Origin: Porphyra umbilicalis
Taxonomy: Eukaryota; Rhodophyta; Bangiophyceae; Bangiales; Bangiaceae
Assembly: GCA_002049455.2 (NCBI GenBank)
Contig: KV918764.1
Coordinates: 651,942 to 715,941 of the forward strand
DNA: 64,000 nt
Direction: 5' to 3'
Below the pieces are notes generated by a model. It did not search any database and was not told the DNA's origin. It worked only from the letters and a program-made list of their open reading frames with translations. Both the position numbers and the translations under genes were made by a program. Below are positions 29,341 to 41,200 of the stretch, piece by piece; position 1 is the stretch's first letter; every line of letters begins with the position of its first letter.

Positions 29341-32300
29341 TTCATTGCACACACGATGGTTTTTTTGAATACTCACAGTCCTCTGGCCTGTGCTTCGGGG
29401 TGCTCAGCGGTCGGTGACATGGCCATGTTCCTTTCCTGTGGGGACCAAGTCATTTGCTCGCGGACTCAGACCTCCTGAAGAAGACGTGGTCACAAAATAC
29501 GACGGTGAAACGATCGTCTCCTGAGATGACTTGAACCCCGAGTACCAATGAAGTGCAAATCGAACAAGCACAGACTCTGTGGTCGACAGGTGAGGTCATC
29601 GCGGTCGTCCAATCAGATGGGTCGAGGTGCGGGCTCTGCAGCTGTAATCGCATCGAATCGATGGGTTCGATGGGAACCTGGAATGCACCCATCGAGCCGC
29701 TTTTTGATGGGTCAATGGCCTCATCGAAGCCTCAATGGTATGTCGATGGAGAAACACTCCGCAGTAGACGATGTGTCTCCCTTTACGCTCCGCGGCTCCC
29801 ACTTCCCACCGGTGCGTGCACTGCTGTCGTCAGCTTCTGGTTGAATCCCCATCGGCGGGGGTGTTCGGTGGGCATCGGGGCCCACCGGATCGGGTGCCCG
29901 GTTGGAACTGATGGGCGTCCGATGGGGCGATTTGCCCGGTGGGCCCGGGCTTCATCGGGCTCCATCGGCGCAAGTCACGAGACCGACGTTGCTGACAGCT
30001 TTTCTGAGACCAATCAGAATCCCAATAAACACATCATGCCTCAGGAGCCTTTCTGAAGGGAATTATGCAGGCAAGTTGCAAGTGGGTGTACCGAGAGGTA
30101 TTGATCGTGACCGGTGACACCTGTCCAAGAAACACGCGCGCGGCGCCTGGGTGTGTTTCTCTTTTTCTTCGCCATGCATTTCTTGCTCAGCTAGGACGAT
30201 TCTGATGTCGTACGCGTGGTGTGTGGCACGAGAAAACAGTGCTCATGGCGATGCATATGCGAACCAGGGCAATACGCGTACTGAGAGAAGTGGGTGCGGG
30301 ACTCGTCGCGGCGGCCGTCCGGCCGCTTCCCGTGCGCCAGCGGTGGGGACGGGTACACCGCAAGCCCTACCGACCTCTAGGAAAACGACCGACCCGTTCT
30401 GCCTTGCCCCCCCCCCACCGAGGACCGGCTACCAAAATCAGTCGACAATGACACCCCACTGCCACAGGGGGTGACGCCCTCCGAAGTGCACAGCCGGCGC
30501 CGGCACGGTCCGCGGCGATCTCCCCGGGGCCACTGACATCGGCGCCAGCAGGGGTCGTCGCAGCGAGCGGCTGCGGCGCGTGGGTAGCCGGACGGTCGGA
30601 GAAATGTGAGAGGCCTCCCTGTGGATGCAGCGCCAGCTGTGCGGCAGCAGGTGGAGATAGCCGCGGCCATGGTGGTGGCGGGGCGGCACGACCTGCACCG
30701 CAGGTCGTGCAGTCGAAAATGTCCTCGTACACCACTGTGCCGCAGGCAGCTGGGTCGCCGCTCGCCACACAGGACCGTCGCCACCTTCCCTCCCCCCTGC
30801 CACCCCCGACCAACGCCCACGCAGCTCCAACGTACCATTCCACTGGCGCGTGGGGGCGGCCGCAAGCAACACCCGGCGACGCAGGCACTGGTGGTCCCAG
30901 TCGTCGCGGAAGGGGCGGTCACGTCCACAGGCAGCCGACACGCCCGCCCGCCCGCCCGCCCGAGTGCCTCTCGCCTCCAAGTGTCACTGTTCACATCCAC
31001 GGCGGGTGATCGGCGGTGTCGGGGGGTGGAGGTGGTGGCAGCTCCACTCAGCCAAATTGTGCAGCGTCCATGCCCTCGTCGCGGCGGCCAAATTGGAAAA
31101 GGGGCCGCGGTGTCGCCGCTGCCCCTCTCCACATGTGGCCACGTCCTCCATCAGGGTACGACGGGCGGCGGCGCCCGAGAACGGCCACACCCGCGGCGGC
31201 CGGCGCTCTGCGCATCGGCGTCGGAGGTGACGAATTCTGAAAACGCCCCGCCCCTTGCAGCTGCAAGTGGTGAGTGCACCACCGCGGCGGCCATCGCCGC
31301 CGCCCCTCGTGGCGTCACCCAGCCGCCACCGCGACCGTCACCAGGAGCTCTCCCCGCCGGCCCCAGGCCCTGGTGGCCCCCCCCCGTCCTTCACGGCGAG
31401 TAGCCATGCGACAAAATTGATGACGGGACGCGTCGTCTTCGCCAATCAGACAACCTCGAGGCCGCTGTCGCACGCCCCCGGCGTCGCCATGCCGCTGCTC
31501 CTTCCCAGCTCTGCGTGATTCGCCGTCCCACGACCCCTCCCGGCACTGCCAACCGCTCCAAAAGGTGGACACGGCGATTGCGCGAGCGACGGTGAAGACG
31601 AGCGCGTGCGTCGCGTGCGGCGGCGGCCGCCACCCGCCAGCCCCCAGTCCCACCCCCAACATAGACGATGCGCCATTACCGCTGCAAACAAAGACTCTCA
31701 GATCCGCCAACGCACCGTGGGGAGGACGACGGCGGCGGCGGCAAAAGAGGGATCCATTCGAACCGCCGCCCGCGGCGGCCTCGCAGAGGCCGGTGAGACG
31801 GCTGCAACGGGGTGACGCCGTCGTCGCCGTACACGATCCGCAGCCCGCCTGGGCGCGTGCCGTCGCGGAAATGGAGTGAACGCCACCCGGCGCCCCGTGG
31901 ACGCAGTGCCGGTGCCGCTCCGCGCCTCTGGGCCGCCTGCGTTGTCGGCTATTGGAGGGGGTGATGAAAGTGGACAGGTTGATGACCGTGGTGCCAGTGG
32001 CGGCGGTGGAGACGGTGGTAAGCAGCGAGCCGCTCGCATCGGTGGTCTGGTAGGGGAGCGGGAGGGACGAGGGGGTGAGGGCAAGGGGTGAGGGTGCTCA
32101 TGTGGATCGCAGGCGAGAGGCAAGACGGTCACACGGCGATCAGACGACGAGTCCGTCGAAGGCGCCGAACCAAGGCCAGTGCATTTGGCAGCCAAAGACA
32201 CCATGTTTGATGATAACTCGCCTTCGTCCTAGTCCTTATCTTCACACGTGGCATGCTTTACATCAGCACCCTTGCATGACGAGCCTCGGCTGTCGGCTGT

Positions 32301-33207
32301 TCGGCCCGGAACTCCGCGCGGGGCTCGTGAGAACGCCCATCGGAACCCCTGTTCGGTGGGCGACCGGTGGGCGCGCGATGGGCCTCATCGGGTCCCATCT
32401 GGCCCCATCGGAACGCGGATCCGATGGGAAAGTGCGCCTGATGGGGGCAGGTGGGGCCCGTTGGGCGATTCTACCGAAAGCTGACGGTACCGCAGCGCGA
32501 CATGTGCAAGACCGCGACAAGGCTCTACGTACCCGCTGTCTTGTTGGCGACGCTCGTCATCCTCTACGTACCAAGCTGCTGACGGGCAAGCCATGGATGA
32601 GTGGCGGCCGTCCAGCGACCCCTCGGTGAGTATTCGACGTGGCGCCCACAGATGCGAATTCAATATCCACGATGGGTGCACGTCTGGGTCCCACAGCGGT
32701 TCTGGCGCTGCGTCGACCGCTGCTGGGTGTGCGCCCCGCGCGAGGGCCAAAGCACCCAGGCTGACAGGCTGCGGCGGCTTGAGGTCAGCTCTCCGCGCCA
32801 GTCGCCGCTCCTGCCGGGGCACGATGGCAAAGAGTCTTCGATGGTTGGCCGTGGGCCCCCCACGCATGGCCTCTTCTCCAAGATACCGCCTGGACCCGGG
32901 ACCCGCGTTCCAGGCCGTGCGGCACCAGTGTCTCTCACAGCCCGTCTCACAGAGGGGCCCACAAAGGTTTCCGAGGTTGAAAATGGGAGACCAAAGGTTC
33001 CAGCCGACGCCCTCAGCACGCTGACTGGCACGGCAGCAACGTCCCCCTTCACGTCCGCGTTGTCATCGGGCAGGCCGCCACCGCAAGGACCATTATCTGC
33101 GTGGTGGGTCGAGCGCCCCACCTTGTACTTTTCACCTCTCGACAAGCAACCCCTCCCCCCATCCAGTCGGCACTCCTGAAGCGCACTCCACCCTTCCCGA
33201 GCCCACG
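29341..33207. other. 3.9 kb without a supported gene; two related CCCATCGG-rich blocks
   Basis: Two 110-140-bp blocks (about 29848-29965 and 32328-32470) iterate CCCATCGG/CCGATGGG in both orientations and share TGTTCGGTGGGC in the same orientation. Between them the sequence is GC-rich with open frames on both strands (for example 31565-31879 plus, 30367-30888 minus), none with a domain I can name. At 32593 an ATG with 11 codons is followed by GTGAGT, a possible isolated first exon. The last 100 bp are the 5' flank of the Hint gene. Confidence 0.45.
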
Positions 33208-34431
33208 ATGGGCCGCCCTCACCCGCGGATGGCGGCGTTCGCCGCCCTGGCGGCATCTGCCGTTGTGATCACGACGACCGCTGTGGCCGCCGATTATGAC
33301 ATTTTTCGCCCCCCGCTGCCCATGGCCAACCACGAATCCGCCCTCGTCGGCCGGTACGAGCTGGAGAAGGGCGCCCCCGGCATGTGCCCTTTTGTTGTGG
33401 AAGTCGCCGCGCCCCTGAAGGGGTGGAAGAACATGGATGATCTCCACCTCGATTCTGAAGGTTCTGACCTCTACATTGCCACGTCGTCCGTCGAAGCGGG
33501 TATCTTCTCCTTTGATGGCATCGCGTGCGAAGCTTACCGCCCCCTGAACGTGTCCTGGACGGATCGGCAGGAGCCCCCGGAGCGCGCCTATGGAATGATG
33601 GACTTAGACCAGGCGCTGTGGCGGTGTGGGGAAGACGTGCAGTTGAACGGCATTTTTGTCGACCATGACGACCTTGACTGGGAGCTCAACGCGGTCGGCC
33701 CGAATGGGCTGGACTGCACCTACATTGCCTACGCCTCTGCGCCAGAGAGGGAGGAGGTGAGCGCTGGTGGCACCGTCCCGGCGCCAGACACCACCACTGG
33801 GGGCGGTGTCGTGATCCTCAACCCGCAAGACGGGGCGAAAGAGGGCGCCTCGCCGGTACTCGAAGAGTCCGCCTCCTGCTTCCCCGCGGCGGCAACGGTC
33901 GAGCTCGCCGACGGGTCGACGGCGGCGCTCGGCGCCCTCCCCGCTGGCTCGACCGTGCGCGTCGGCGCGGGCGCCCACAGCGACGTCTTTGGGTGGTCCC
34001 ACCGGCAGACTGGCGGCCGCCACGCGTACGTGCGGCTGACGCACGGCGACGGGGCGGCGGCGGCAGCGTCGGCAACGCGAGACTTGCTGCTGTCGCCGGG
34101 GCACCTCGTCTACGCCAATGGCGTGTTGGTGCGGGCGCGGGACGTGGTCGTTGGCGACGCGCTGGCCACGCCGGGCACGGGCACGGGTGTGTCGGTTGTG
34201 GTGGCCGTCGGCACGGCGGTGGCGGTCGGTAAGGTCAATCCGCACACGCTGCACGGGGACGTGGTCGTTGACGGGGTGCGCGTCAGCACCTACACGGACG
34301 CGCTGCACCCGTCGGTGGCGCACGCACTGCTGGCGCCGGCGCGGGCGGCGTACCGGGCGGGGCTGTCGGCCGAGCCGCTCGGCCGCCTCTTGTACAACGG
34401 CGTGCCGGGCTGGGGGCGGTGGCGTGCGTGA
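33208..34431 (+). CDS. Secreted Hint (Hog-like) domain protein
   Basis: A 407-residue protein in one unbroken frame. Residues 8-28 form a signal peptide (MAAFAALAASAVV... AVAA). Residues about 29-175 are an unrecognised extracellular domain with four cysteines (60, 107, 140, 170). A Gly/Pro/Thr linker follows. From C224 the protein is a Hint domain of the hedgehog type: SCFPAAATVEL at the start, WSHRQ, LLLSPGHLVYANG with H299, DVVVGDAL, and the closing VNPHTLHGDVVVDGVRVSTYT. Hint domains cut themselves at the first cysteine and may transfer the N-terminal part to a nucleophile such as a sterol or water. The usual GCF motif is SCF here. Starts at 33208 or 33229 are both plausible. Red algae and other protists have Hint proteins unrelated to hedgehog signals. 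Confidence 0.85.
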   Translation: MGRPHPRMAAFAALAASAVVITTTAVAADYDIFRPPLPMANHESALVGRYELEKGAPGMCPFVVEVAAPLKGWKNMDDLHLDSEGSDLYIATSSVEAGIFSFDGIACEAYRPLNVSWTDRQEPPERAYGMMDLDQALWRCGEDVQLNGIFVDHDDLDWELNAVGPNGLDCTYIAYASAPEREEVSAGGTVPAPDTTTGGGVVILNPQDGAKEGASPVLEESASCFPAAATVELADGSTAALGALPAGSTVRVGAGAHSDVFGWSHRQTGGRHAYVRLTHGDGAAAAASATRDLLLSPGHLVYANGVLVRARDVVVGDALATPGTGTGVSVVVAVGTAVAVGKVNPHTLHGDVVVDGVRVSTYTDALHPSVAHALLAPARAAYRAGLSAEPLGRLLYNGVPGWGRWRA

Positions 34432-34999
34432 GTGCGACGCCGGGGGGGCAGCGTTGTCCAGATTGTTGGCGGCGTGGGGGAAATGTCAGCTGCCCTTGCG
34501 CTGGTAGCCGGCACATGGCCACTGGGAGCCCGTTTTCTAGTATGGTATGGTACACTAAATGCGTAGTCCAGCAAAACATAACGGGGGGGGATTGGCGCCA
34601 ACGTGCACGTCGGACGGCCACAGGTGAGACATCGTGGGGACACCAGCTGCCGGAATTAAATGAGGCTTGAGACCGGCCTTGGGATCTTCACCACATTGAC
34701 CACTGGCGGCATGCGTCGGCGTCGGTCTCGTCGACGATTCGCGGATCCGTACGATGGCGCTTGGCGGCGTGCAAACCACACGCTCCATCTGCGGCACTGC
34801 GGCACGCTTGGGATGCACGCTGGGAAGCACGCGGGCGACCACCTGCCGCCGCCCCTTGAAGGCGAGCTGCCGGGCCCGCCCCCGTGCGACTTGCTCCCCC
34901 CCATTTGTCCGCCCACCTGCCTTCCTGTTGGTCTTTTTTCCGCCGCCACCCCCTCCCTCCTCGTCCCCTCCTTTGCCCGCCCCCCGCCTCTGCACGACA
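34432..34999 (+). other. Intergenic between the Hint gene and the M41-like gene
   Basis: 568 bp holding the 3' UTR of the Hint gene and the 5' region of the next gene. A moderately AT-rich patch lies at 34535-34580. No TATA box or extra ORF is convincing. Confidence 0.45.
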
Positions 35000-36487
35000 A
35001 TGGCGCCACGAGCAGCCCGCACGACGGCCATGGCCGCCTTCCTCCCCGCCGCCCCCGCCGGCGCGCTGGCCACCGCCGCCGGCCGCCGCGGCGGCGGTAC
35101 CACCCCCCCCCGCCCCACCCGCCGGTCGGCGGTGGCTGCCCCCCTGCGGCGGGCGCGCCTCCCCATGGCCGGCGAGGCAGTCCGGGGTGCCGCCGCCGCC
35201 GGTGCGCGGCGGGCGGCCCCCCCCCCTCCCCCCCCCCCCCAGCCATGTCGCTCGCGTCGGCCGACGCGGCGACACTCGATGACGCGGCGGCGGTGGCGGC
35301 CATCACCGCCGCCGCCGACGCCGGCCGCTTCCACGAGGCCGTCACCGCCCTCGCCGCGTCGCCCACCACCCTCTCGCTACCGCAATCGGCGGCGACGGCG
35401 CTGCTCAACGCCGCCGCCGTCGTGCTGCCGTCGTCGGCCAAGGCCGCAGAGGCGGCGGCGGCAACGACCGGAACGCCCACCGCGGGGCCACCGCAGGGCA
35501 CCTCCTCGTCGACCAAGGCGGCGTCGGTCGCGGCCGCGGGTGCCGACGACCGCGCGTCGACGGCCGTGTCGCTGCCGCCCGGCGTGCCCGGCGCGTCGAC
35601 CGCCGAGGTGGCGGCCATGTCAGACAGCGCCGACGTGACGCTCCTGTACGCAGAGCTGCAAAAGCGCGGGCATTTGGCCGCGTTTGGGTGTGCGGCAGAG
35701 GCGGGCACGCGGCCGCTCGGGCCCAAGGTTGTGGACGCGGCGGATTTGGAGGCGCGCGCGGGCCTCCCCATCAGCGCGCTCGCGCCCAAGCGCTCGACGG
35801 GCGCCTGGTGGCAGCTGGCGGGCATTGGCGTCGTCGTTGGCGTCAATGCGCTCGCGTCGGCGGCGGGGGTGCAGGGGCTGGCCCAGCCGGCGCTCGCCGT
35901 CCTCTTTCTCGGGTGGGTGGCGGACCAGCGGCTCGCGCGCGGGGCGGTGTTTGAGACGCTGTACCGGGCCGTCAAGCCCGAGTATGCGGAGAAGGTGCTC
36001 AAGCATGAGGCCGGCCACTTTTTGTTGGCCTACCTAACCGGCGCCCCGGTCCGGGGCTACGTACTCTCCGCGGCGGACGCGTGGAAGGCGGGCATCCCGG
36101 GGCAGGCCGGAACGGTCTTTACCGACGCCCGCCTCGAGGCGGAGCTCCGGCGGGGCAAACTCAGCGGCTCGGCGTTAGAGCGCTTCTCAATCGTCTTGAT
36201 GGGCGGCATTGCCGCCGAGGCGATTGCGTATGGGCAGGCCGAGGGCGGCCAGTCGGACGAGGCGGTCCTCGTCGGCATCCTCAGCGGCATTAGCCCCCCG
36301 TGGCCGCCCGCGGCGGTCGTCAATCAGGCGCGGTGGGCGGCGCTCGAGGCCATCCTCCTCCTCCGCCAGCACGCGGCGGCCTACGACGCGCTCGTCGACG
36401 CGATGCGCGCCAAGCGGCCGCTCGGCGAGTGCGTGGCGGTCATTGAGCGCCACGTCGTGGTGCCGCCCAAGGTGGAGGCGCCGCCAA

Positions 36488-36518
<31 letters not shown>

Positions 36519-36630
36519 CCGGCCGTCGACGAGCGAGGAGTTTGCGCGCAAGGAGGAGGCGTTTGCCGCCAAGGAGCGCGAGTTGGCCGCGCGCCTCGCG
36601 AGCATCGACTCGAAGCTCAATGGCCAGTGA
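35000..36630 (+). CDS. Plastid M41 (FtsH-like) peptidase-domain protein without AAA module
   Basis: The conserved part runs from 35245 to 36630. A membrane-associated stretch (about residues 190-222 counted from the ATG at 35245) is followed by an M41-like zinc-peptidase domain. HEAGHFLLAYLTG is at 254-266, with the intact HExxH signature, and GGIAAEAIAYGQ then QSDEAV supplies a plausible third ligand (D338). The C-terminus ends in a charged helix (ARKEEAFAAKERELAARL). No AAA ATPase is present, as in plant FtsH-like stress-regulated proteins. Upstream, another frame from the ATG at 35000 encodes an Arg/Ala-rich plastid transit peptide (MAPRAARTTAMAAFLPAAP). The two frames meet at a C run (35217-35240) followed by AG. 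Either the run length is wrong or a very short intron ends there. Confidence 0.82.
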
Positions 36631-37271
36631 GGGGGTGGCCACGCGGCTGCGCTGCGAGCGGCGCGGGGTGCGGTTGTTGGACCATTGTGCGTGTGGGTGC
36701 CTGAATGTGTTTGCTATCCTGTACAGTTTTGGCCGCCGCGGATGGTGCACCGCGGTGTTGTCCCTCTTTCGTTTGCACGTTGTCGACACAACATTATATA
36801 TCGGGAACGTACAGCGGCGCGCGCGCACGTGTGTGTGGCAGTCATTCCCGCGTGGGTCGTAGCCCACCGCAACATGACAAAAATTGTACACTCTGCTTTG
36901 GTGACCCACCTCGCCCCGGCATCAAAGAGAAGGAGGCTGATCCATCGGCACCGCCGTGTCACCGAAAGTTGGCCTTGATCCCAGACGGCCGCGCGTGCGC
37001 GCCAAAGACGTTGGGCTTCTCGTACTTGGAGTTGGAAATGCGGAGGCCGGCGGCTTCCAGGTGGGAAATGTCTGACAGCCTGCGGGGAGGTCAAGCGGGG
37101 GCCAAGCCGCGACAATCGGCCACCGGTGGGGGGGGTGCAGGATAGCAACGTAGCAATGGTTAATATGGCAACTTGACCCTCAACGGCGCGTGCGCCCCAG
37201 GCGACGACCGCCCCCAACACGCCAGTGCACATCCACCGGCACCACCCACGAGCGACTGCACACGCCGGGCG
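36631..37271. other. Convergent intergenic region
   Basis: 641 bp between the convergent M41-like and phosphatase genes, serving as both 3' flanks. A TTATATATCGGG patch lies near 36795. No gene seen. Confidence 0.45.
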
Positions 37272-38262
37272 TCAACCACCATCGACCGCCGCCCACAGGC
37301 TCAGCCAACCACGCGGACATCCAGCCCGCGCAACGCACCCAATGCACCGGGGCGTCGCCCACCCCCGGGTCCGCTCGTCAAACAGTATGGTCGTGACGCT
37401 CGACGGCGCCATCCAAAAACTCGTCCACACCACCGGCGGGTCGATGCGGAGCAGGTGTGCCAGCCACGTCAAGCCAAACCCGCCGTGGCACACGACCGCG
37501 GCCGTCGTCTCAGAGCGGCTCACCACCTTGTACCGCCCGCCGTCACGGCGGTACCCGAGGCGCTTGAGGAAGGCGTCTGACGCAGCGACGAGCTCGTCCC
37601 AGCCGCCCCCGCCACCACCGCCGTCCGCGGCAGCCCCGACCCCCCGCGCGGACCGCATGAGACTCGCCGCCACCCCCGCGCCCGTCGCCCCGTCGCGCAC
37701 CAGCTCCCCGGGCACGTCCCACAGGGCCAGCCCGCCCTCACCCGGCCGCGCGGCGGGCGCGGCGTCGACGCTCCCCCCGTCGCCGTCTGGGGCACCGGCG
37801 AGGCCCTCCCCGAGGCGGGGCCAGTGGGAGAGCTCCCGCGTCCACGGCTCGACGGTTGGGGTGAGGGTGCGGGGCGGCACGCCGTCTGGGGGGGAGGCCG
37901 CCGCGACGGCAATGGCGGCGGCCGTATCCCGCGCGCGCCCGAGGGGGGACGTGAAGAGGAGGTCGACGCCGCCCTCGAGGCCACGGGCGAGGCGAGCGCC
38001 GAGGGCGGCCGCCTCGGCGTGGCCGGCGGGCGTCAGGGTGTCGCCATGATACTCTGGATCGGCTGCGGGGGGGGAGGGCAGGGTTGACAACTAGCGCTGA
38101 CAAGGAATGCGATAGCAGTAGCAATAAGCGCAAGTGTGAGTGGTGTCATGGCCATGGAAAGGCGCAGGCAACAGGAAATACACCAGCAGCGGCGTGCGCA
38201 CACCGAGTCTCTTGTTCTGCGACTACGCGCCACGTACCGTGGCGAATGATCAGTAAACGCAT
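37272..38262 (-). CDS. Histidine phosphatase (phosphoglycerate mutase-like), two exons
   Basis: The catalytic RHx motif is split by an intron. Exon 1 is 38262-38238 (25 nt, encoding MRLLIIRH plus one base). The donor is GTACGT and the acceptor TCCCCCCCGCAG. Exon 2 is 38062-37272. Joined, the frame has 271 codons plus stop and reads MRLLIIRHADPEYHGDTLTP, the textbook N-terminus of this superfamily. LLFTSPLGRARDTA supplies the phosphate-pocket Arg, and VVCHGGFGLTWLAHLL the second catalytic His. The intron is 175 bp. Substrate cannot be told: members act on phosphosugars, phosphoproteins or cofactor intermediates. A Gly/Ala-rich insert sits near the middle. The splice makes the gene eukaryotic beyond doubt. 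The gene is convergent with the M41-like gene. Confidence 0.88.
38063..38237 (-). other. 175-bp GT-AG intron splitting the RH catalytic codons
   Basis: Donor G|GTACGTG, acceptor pyrimidine tract CCTGCCCTCCCCCCCGCAG. Removing it restores the RHADPEY motif in frame. Confidence 0.85.
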
Positions 38263-41200
38263 CGGACGCGACAGAGACGAGAAGCAACACAGGTTCGTAG
38301 CCGCGGAGCGCAGAGGCTCAAGCGAATGCAACGAGCATGGGCGCGCAGGCATCCGTACGAATGGCATGCCATACGCACCCCATTTCACTGAACTGATTGC
38401 CGACTGTGGGCCGGAATATGAAATTTGGAGCAGTACGACAGAAAAAGATCTCCAAACTGAAAGCGCGTTCGCGAAAACACCCTGGACTTGCGAAACGACA
38501 AAACCATTTTCACACGACGAAAGATAGACCAGAGAGTCACGAGCATCTCTTGAGGATGTGCTCTGACAAGTGGGCAACGCCGCTCAGACACAAGGCTACC
38601 TACACCTCGCCACTGTCTCGCCACGCCAACAGAGACTCCATGTATTTTTTCCACCCCATTCTCACCCACACCAAAGGGCGGCCACCATGGGAGCCCCGTA
38701 CAATCACCCTGACACCATTTCCGCCGCGGTGACCACGTTCGTGGGACGGCGGACCAGCGGGGCGACCGCGGCGGGTGTCGACTCCCCCCCCATCCCGTCT
38801 TCACTCGTGCCCACTCACGTGGTGCAAGCAGTAAGCCTCGCATCCCCCGCAGCGACGTGCCGCTCGGCGCCGACGCCCGCCGCGCCGCCGCGCCCCGACT
38901 GAGCCGCCGTCGGCGGCGCGTCCGCGCGTGCGCGGCGGCGGCGACGCGCCGCTACCGCGGCTCCGGCGCTCACACGCTGCGCGCCTCAGTGCGGGGGGCG
39001 GCTCGGGGTGCGCCCGACTGGGGCCCCTGCCCCATCGGCTGACAGGCCGGCCGCCGCGTACCCGCCGCTGCTGCCACGAGGGGCGGGGGGGGGGGCGACG
39101 CTGCGACACCGGCGACCATCGGGGCGGCCGCCACAGGCCACCCCCACGCGCTCAAACGCGCAGCGTCGACGGGGGGCACCCGCTGGTGGGGGCGAGGACC
39201 AGCAGCGGCGGGGGGCAGGGTCGGACGTGCCCCAATCCCGGCGGGACCCCACGCCATTGAGGGGGGAGGCCGAAGCCAGCGCCGCCGCTGCCGTGCATGA
39301 TCCGAAGGTGCCCCACCGCGGGCGGTGGAGGGGACACCCGCCGGCTGGGCGCCGCCGCGGCGATCCTGCGTGACCGCTCCGACGGCCGCCACGCGACGGG
39401 CGGCGGCGGCAGCGACGCCGCTGCCGCCGCGGGGGTGGCCGAGTAGCCCCTACGGCAGCGGCGGTCGCGCATCCGACTGCGGCAGCTGCGCGTGGCGGCA
39501 GGCGGACGAGGCCCACGCACCGCCACTGAGGGGGCCTCAACCGCCACCGCCACCGCCGCCGCCGCCACCGCTGCCACCGCCGCGGCCGCCGGTCGCCCCT
39601 GCATGCGGGCGCGCGTCCCACGCGTGGTCGTCCACCGCCCACCGCCGCGTCGGCGGCAGGTGCGGCGGCAACGCCTGCAGCGGCGGTGGCCGCCGCCCCC
39701 ACCCACCACACGCGGGTGTACCGCGCGTAGGACACGGCGCGCAGCTGGGCGGCCGCGAAAAGAATGGACGGGCGGCATGGCCCACCACAAGCTGGTCGTC
39801 TCGCCGCCTCGGCCGCCGCCGCCTCGCTCGGCGGGTGACGGCGTCACCAGCGCGGCGGCCGACACGTCGCCGCCGCCGCCGCCTCCGGCCGCACTCCCCC
39901 TCCCCACCTCCAGCGCCGCCGTGCATGGCGGATGACGTGCGGAGCTGGTAGTCTCCGCTTGACCCGCCGCCCTGGCCGCCGCCGCCTCGCTCGGCGGGTA
40001 TGGCGTCGCCGCCGCGGCGGCCGACACGTCTCCGTCGTCGCCGCCCCCGGCCACACTCGCCCTCACTCCCCCCTCTCCGCGTTTCACGACCGATGACATG
40101 CGGTCCACGTCGACCACAACCACAGCGCCCCCACACCGCCGCCGGTGCCTGGCCCCCGCCGCCCACCGTCGCCGTCTCGCTCAGAGGGTGTGGCGGCGTC
40201 ACCGGCGCAGCGCCCAACACGTCGCCATCCCCGCCGCAGCCCGTCCCACACCGCCCCCACCCCCCACCACCGAGCACCCTCCCACCCCGACCGGCTCCCA
40301 AGCATCAACGTACCCACAAAAGACACGCAGCTCTTCCTCCAGCCCCTACACCCTGCAACGCCCATGCTCCGTCGGGGGCCGCCACCTCCCCGATCCAGTC
40401 GACCACGGGCAACGGGAACGGCCGCAACCGCTCGGGCAGCCACGCGATGCGCGACCGCTCAACCCCCCATTCGAACGTTTGAAAGGAAAGCGCCCTCTCA
40501 GGCCTCTGAAGCCACCTTTTCGGCAAGTCCCAAAAACTTACGCGAGCGTGCCCACATCCGCCACCGTCAACCCGCCCTCACGACCCCGCAAACACCGCAC
40601 CTGCCCTCACGTACCTTTTTAACCACGATCTACTCCCGCGGACCGTACGGACGATGAAGACGTCGCCACCTCGAGAAAACTCGTACGATGGTCGGGCGGA
40701 CCTGTGCGCTTCTTTCCATGGTCAAGAGACAAACTGGGGACGTCGCCGGACAACGTAGGACGCAAAAAGGCCCGCCCGGGACGGTTTTGGTCAAGTACTC
40801 CCGCAACGTGCACTGGAACAGGCAACTTATTTTTCAACGTGCGGGTGTGTATAGTACCCTGTACTAAAGTCCAGGGAATATTAAGGAAGTATCTTTCGAA
40901 AATGTAGACGGATAGCCCAGAAGATGTGCTGAAGAACTTCTGTCATTTGATCTGGTACGCGTCCGCCGGATTGTCCCGGCGCCCGTGAAATACGGTTCCA
41001 TGAGCTATCCCAGGGATCATCCTGACGAGAGAGAAGAACGATTCCGAGGAAAACACGAGACACTATCATCGGCGCGATTGTCAAGAAAGGTATCTGGAAA
41101 ATGCACAACCATGTTTCCCCGCATGTTGTGCAGCATGCTCTCAGCGGCCATTTCGTGACAGGAATCGAGCACACACATGGACACAGCTCCTGCGCACATG

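Noticed and set aside
30367-32204. Several GC-rich ORFs of 100-260 codons on both strands
   Set aside because: Overlapping open frames on opposite strands with no motif. None could be preferred, so the stretch is reported as without a supported gene.
32593-32630. Mini-exon with GTGAGT donor after eleven codons
   Set aside because: No conserved continuation was found before the Hint gene, whose own signal peptide gives a complete start.
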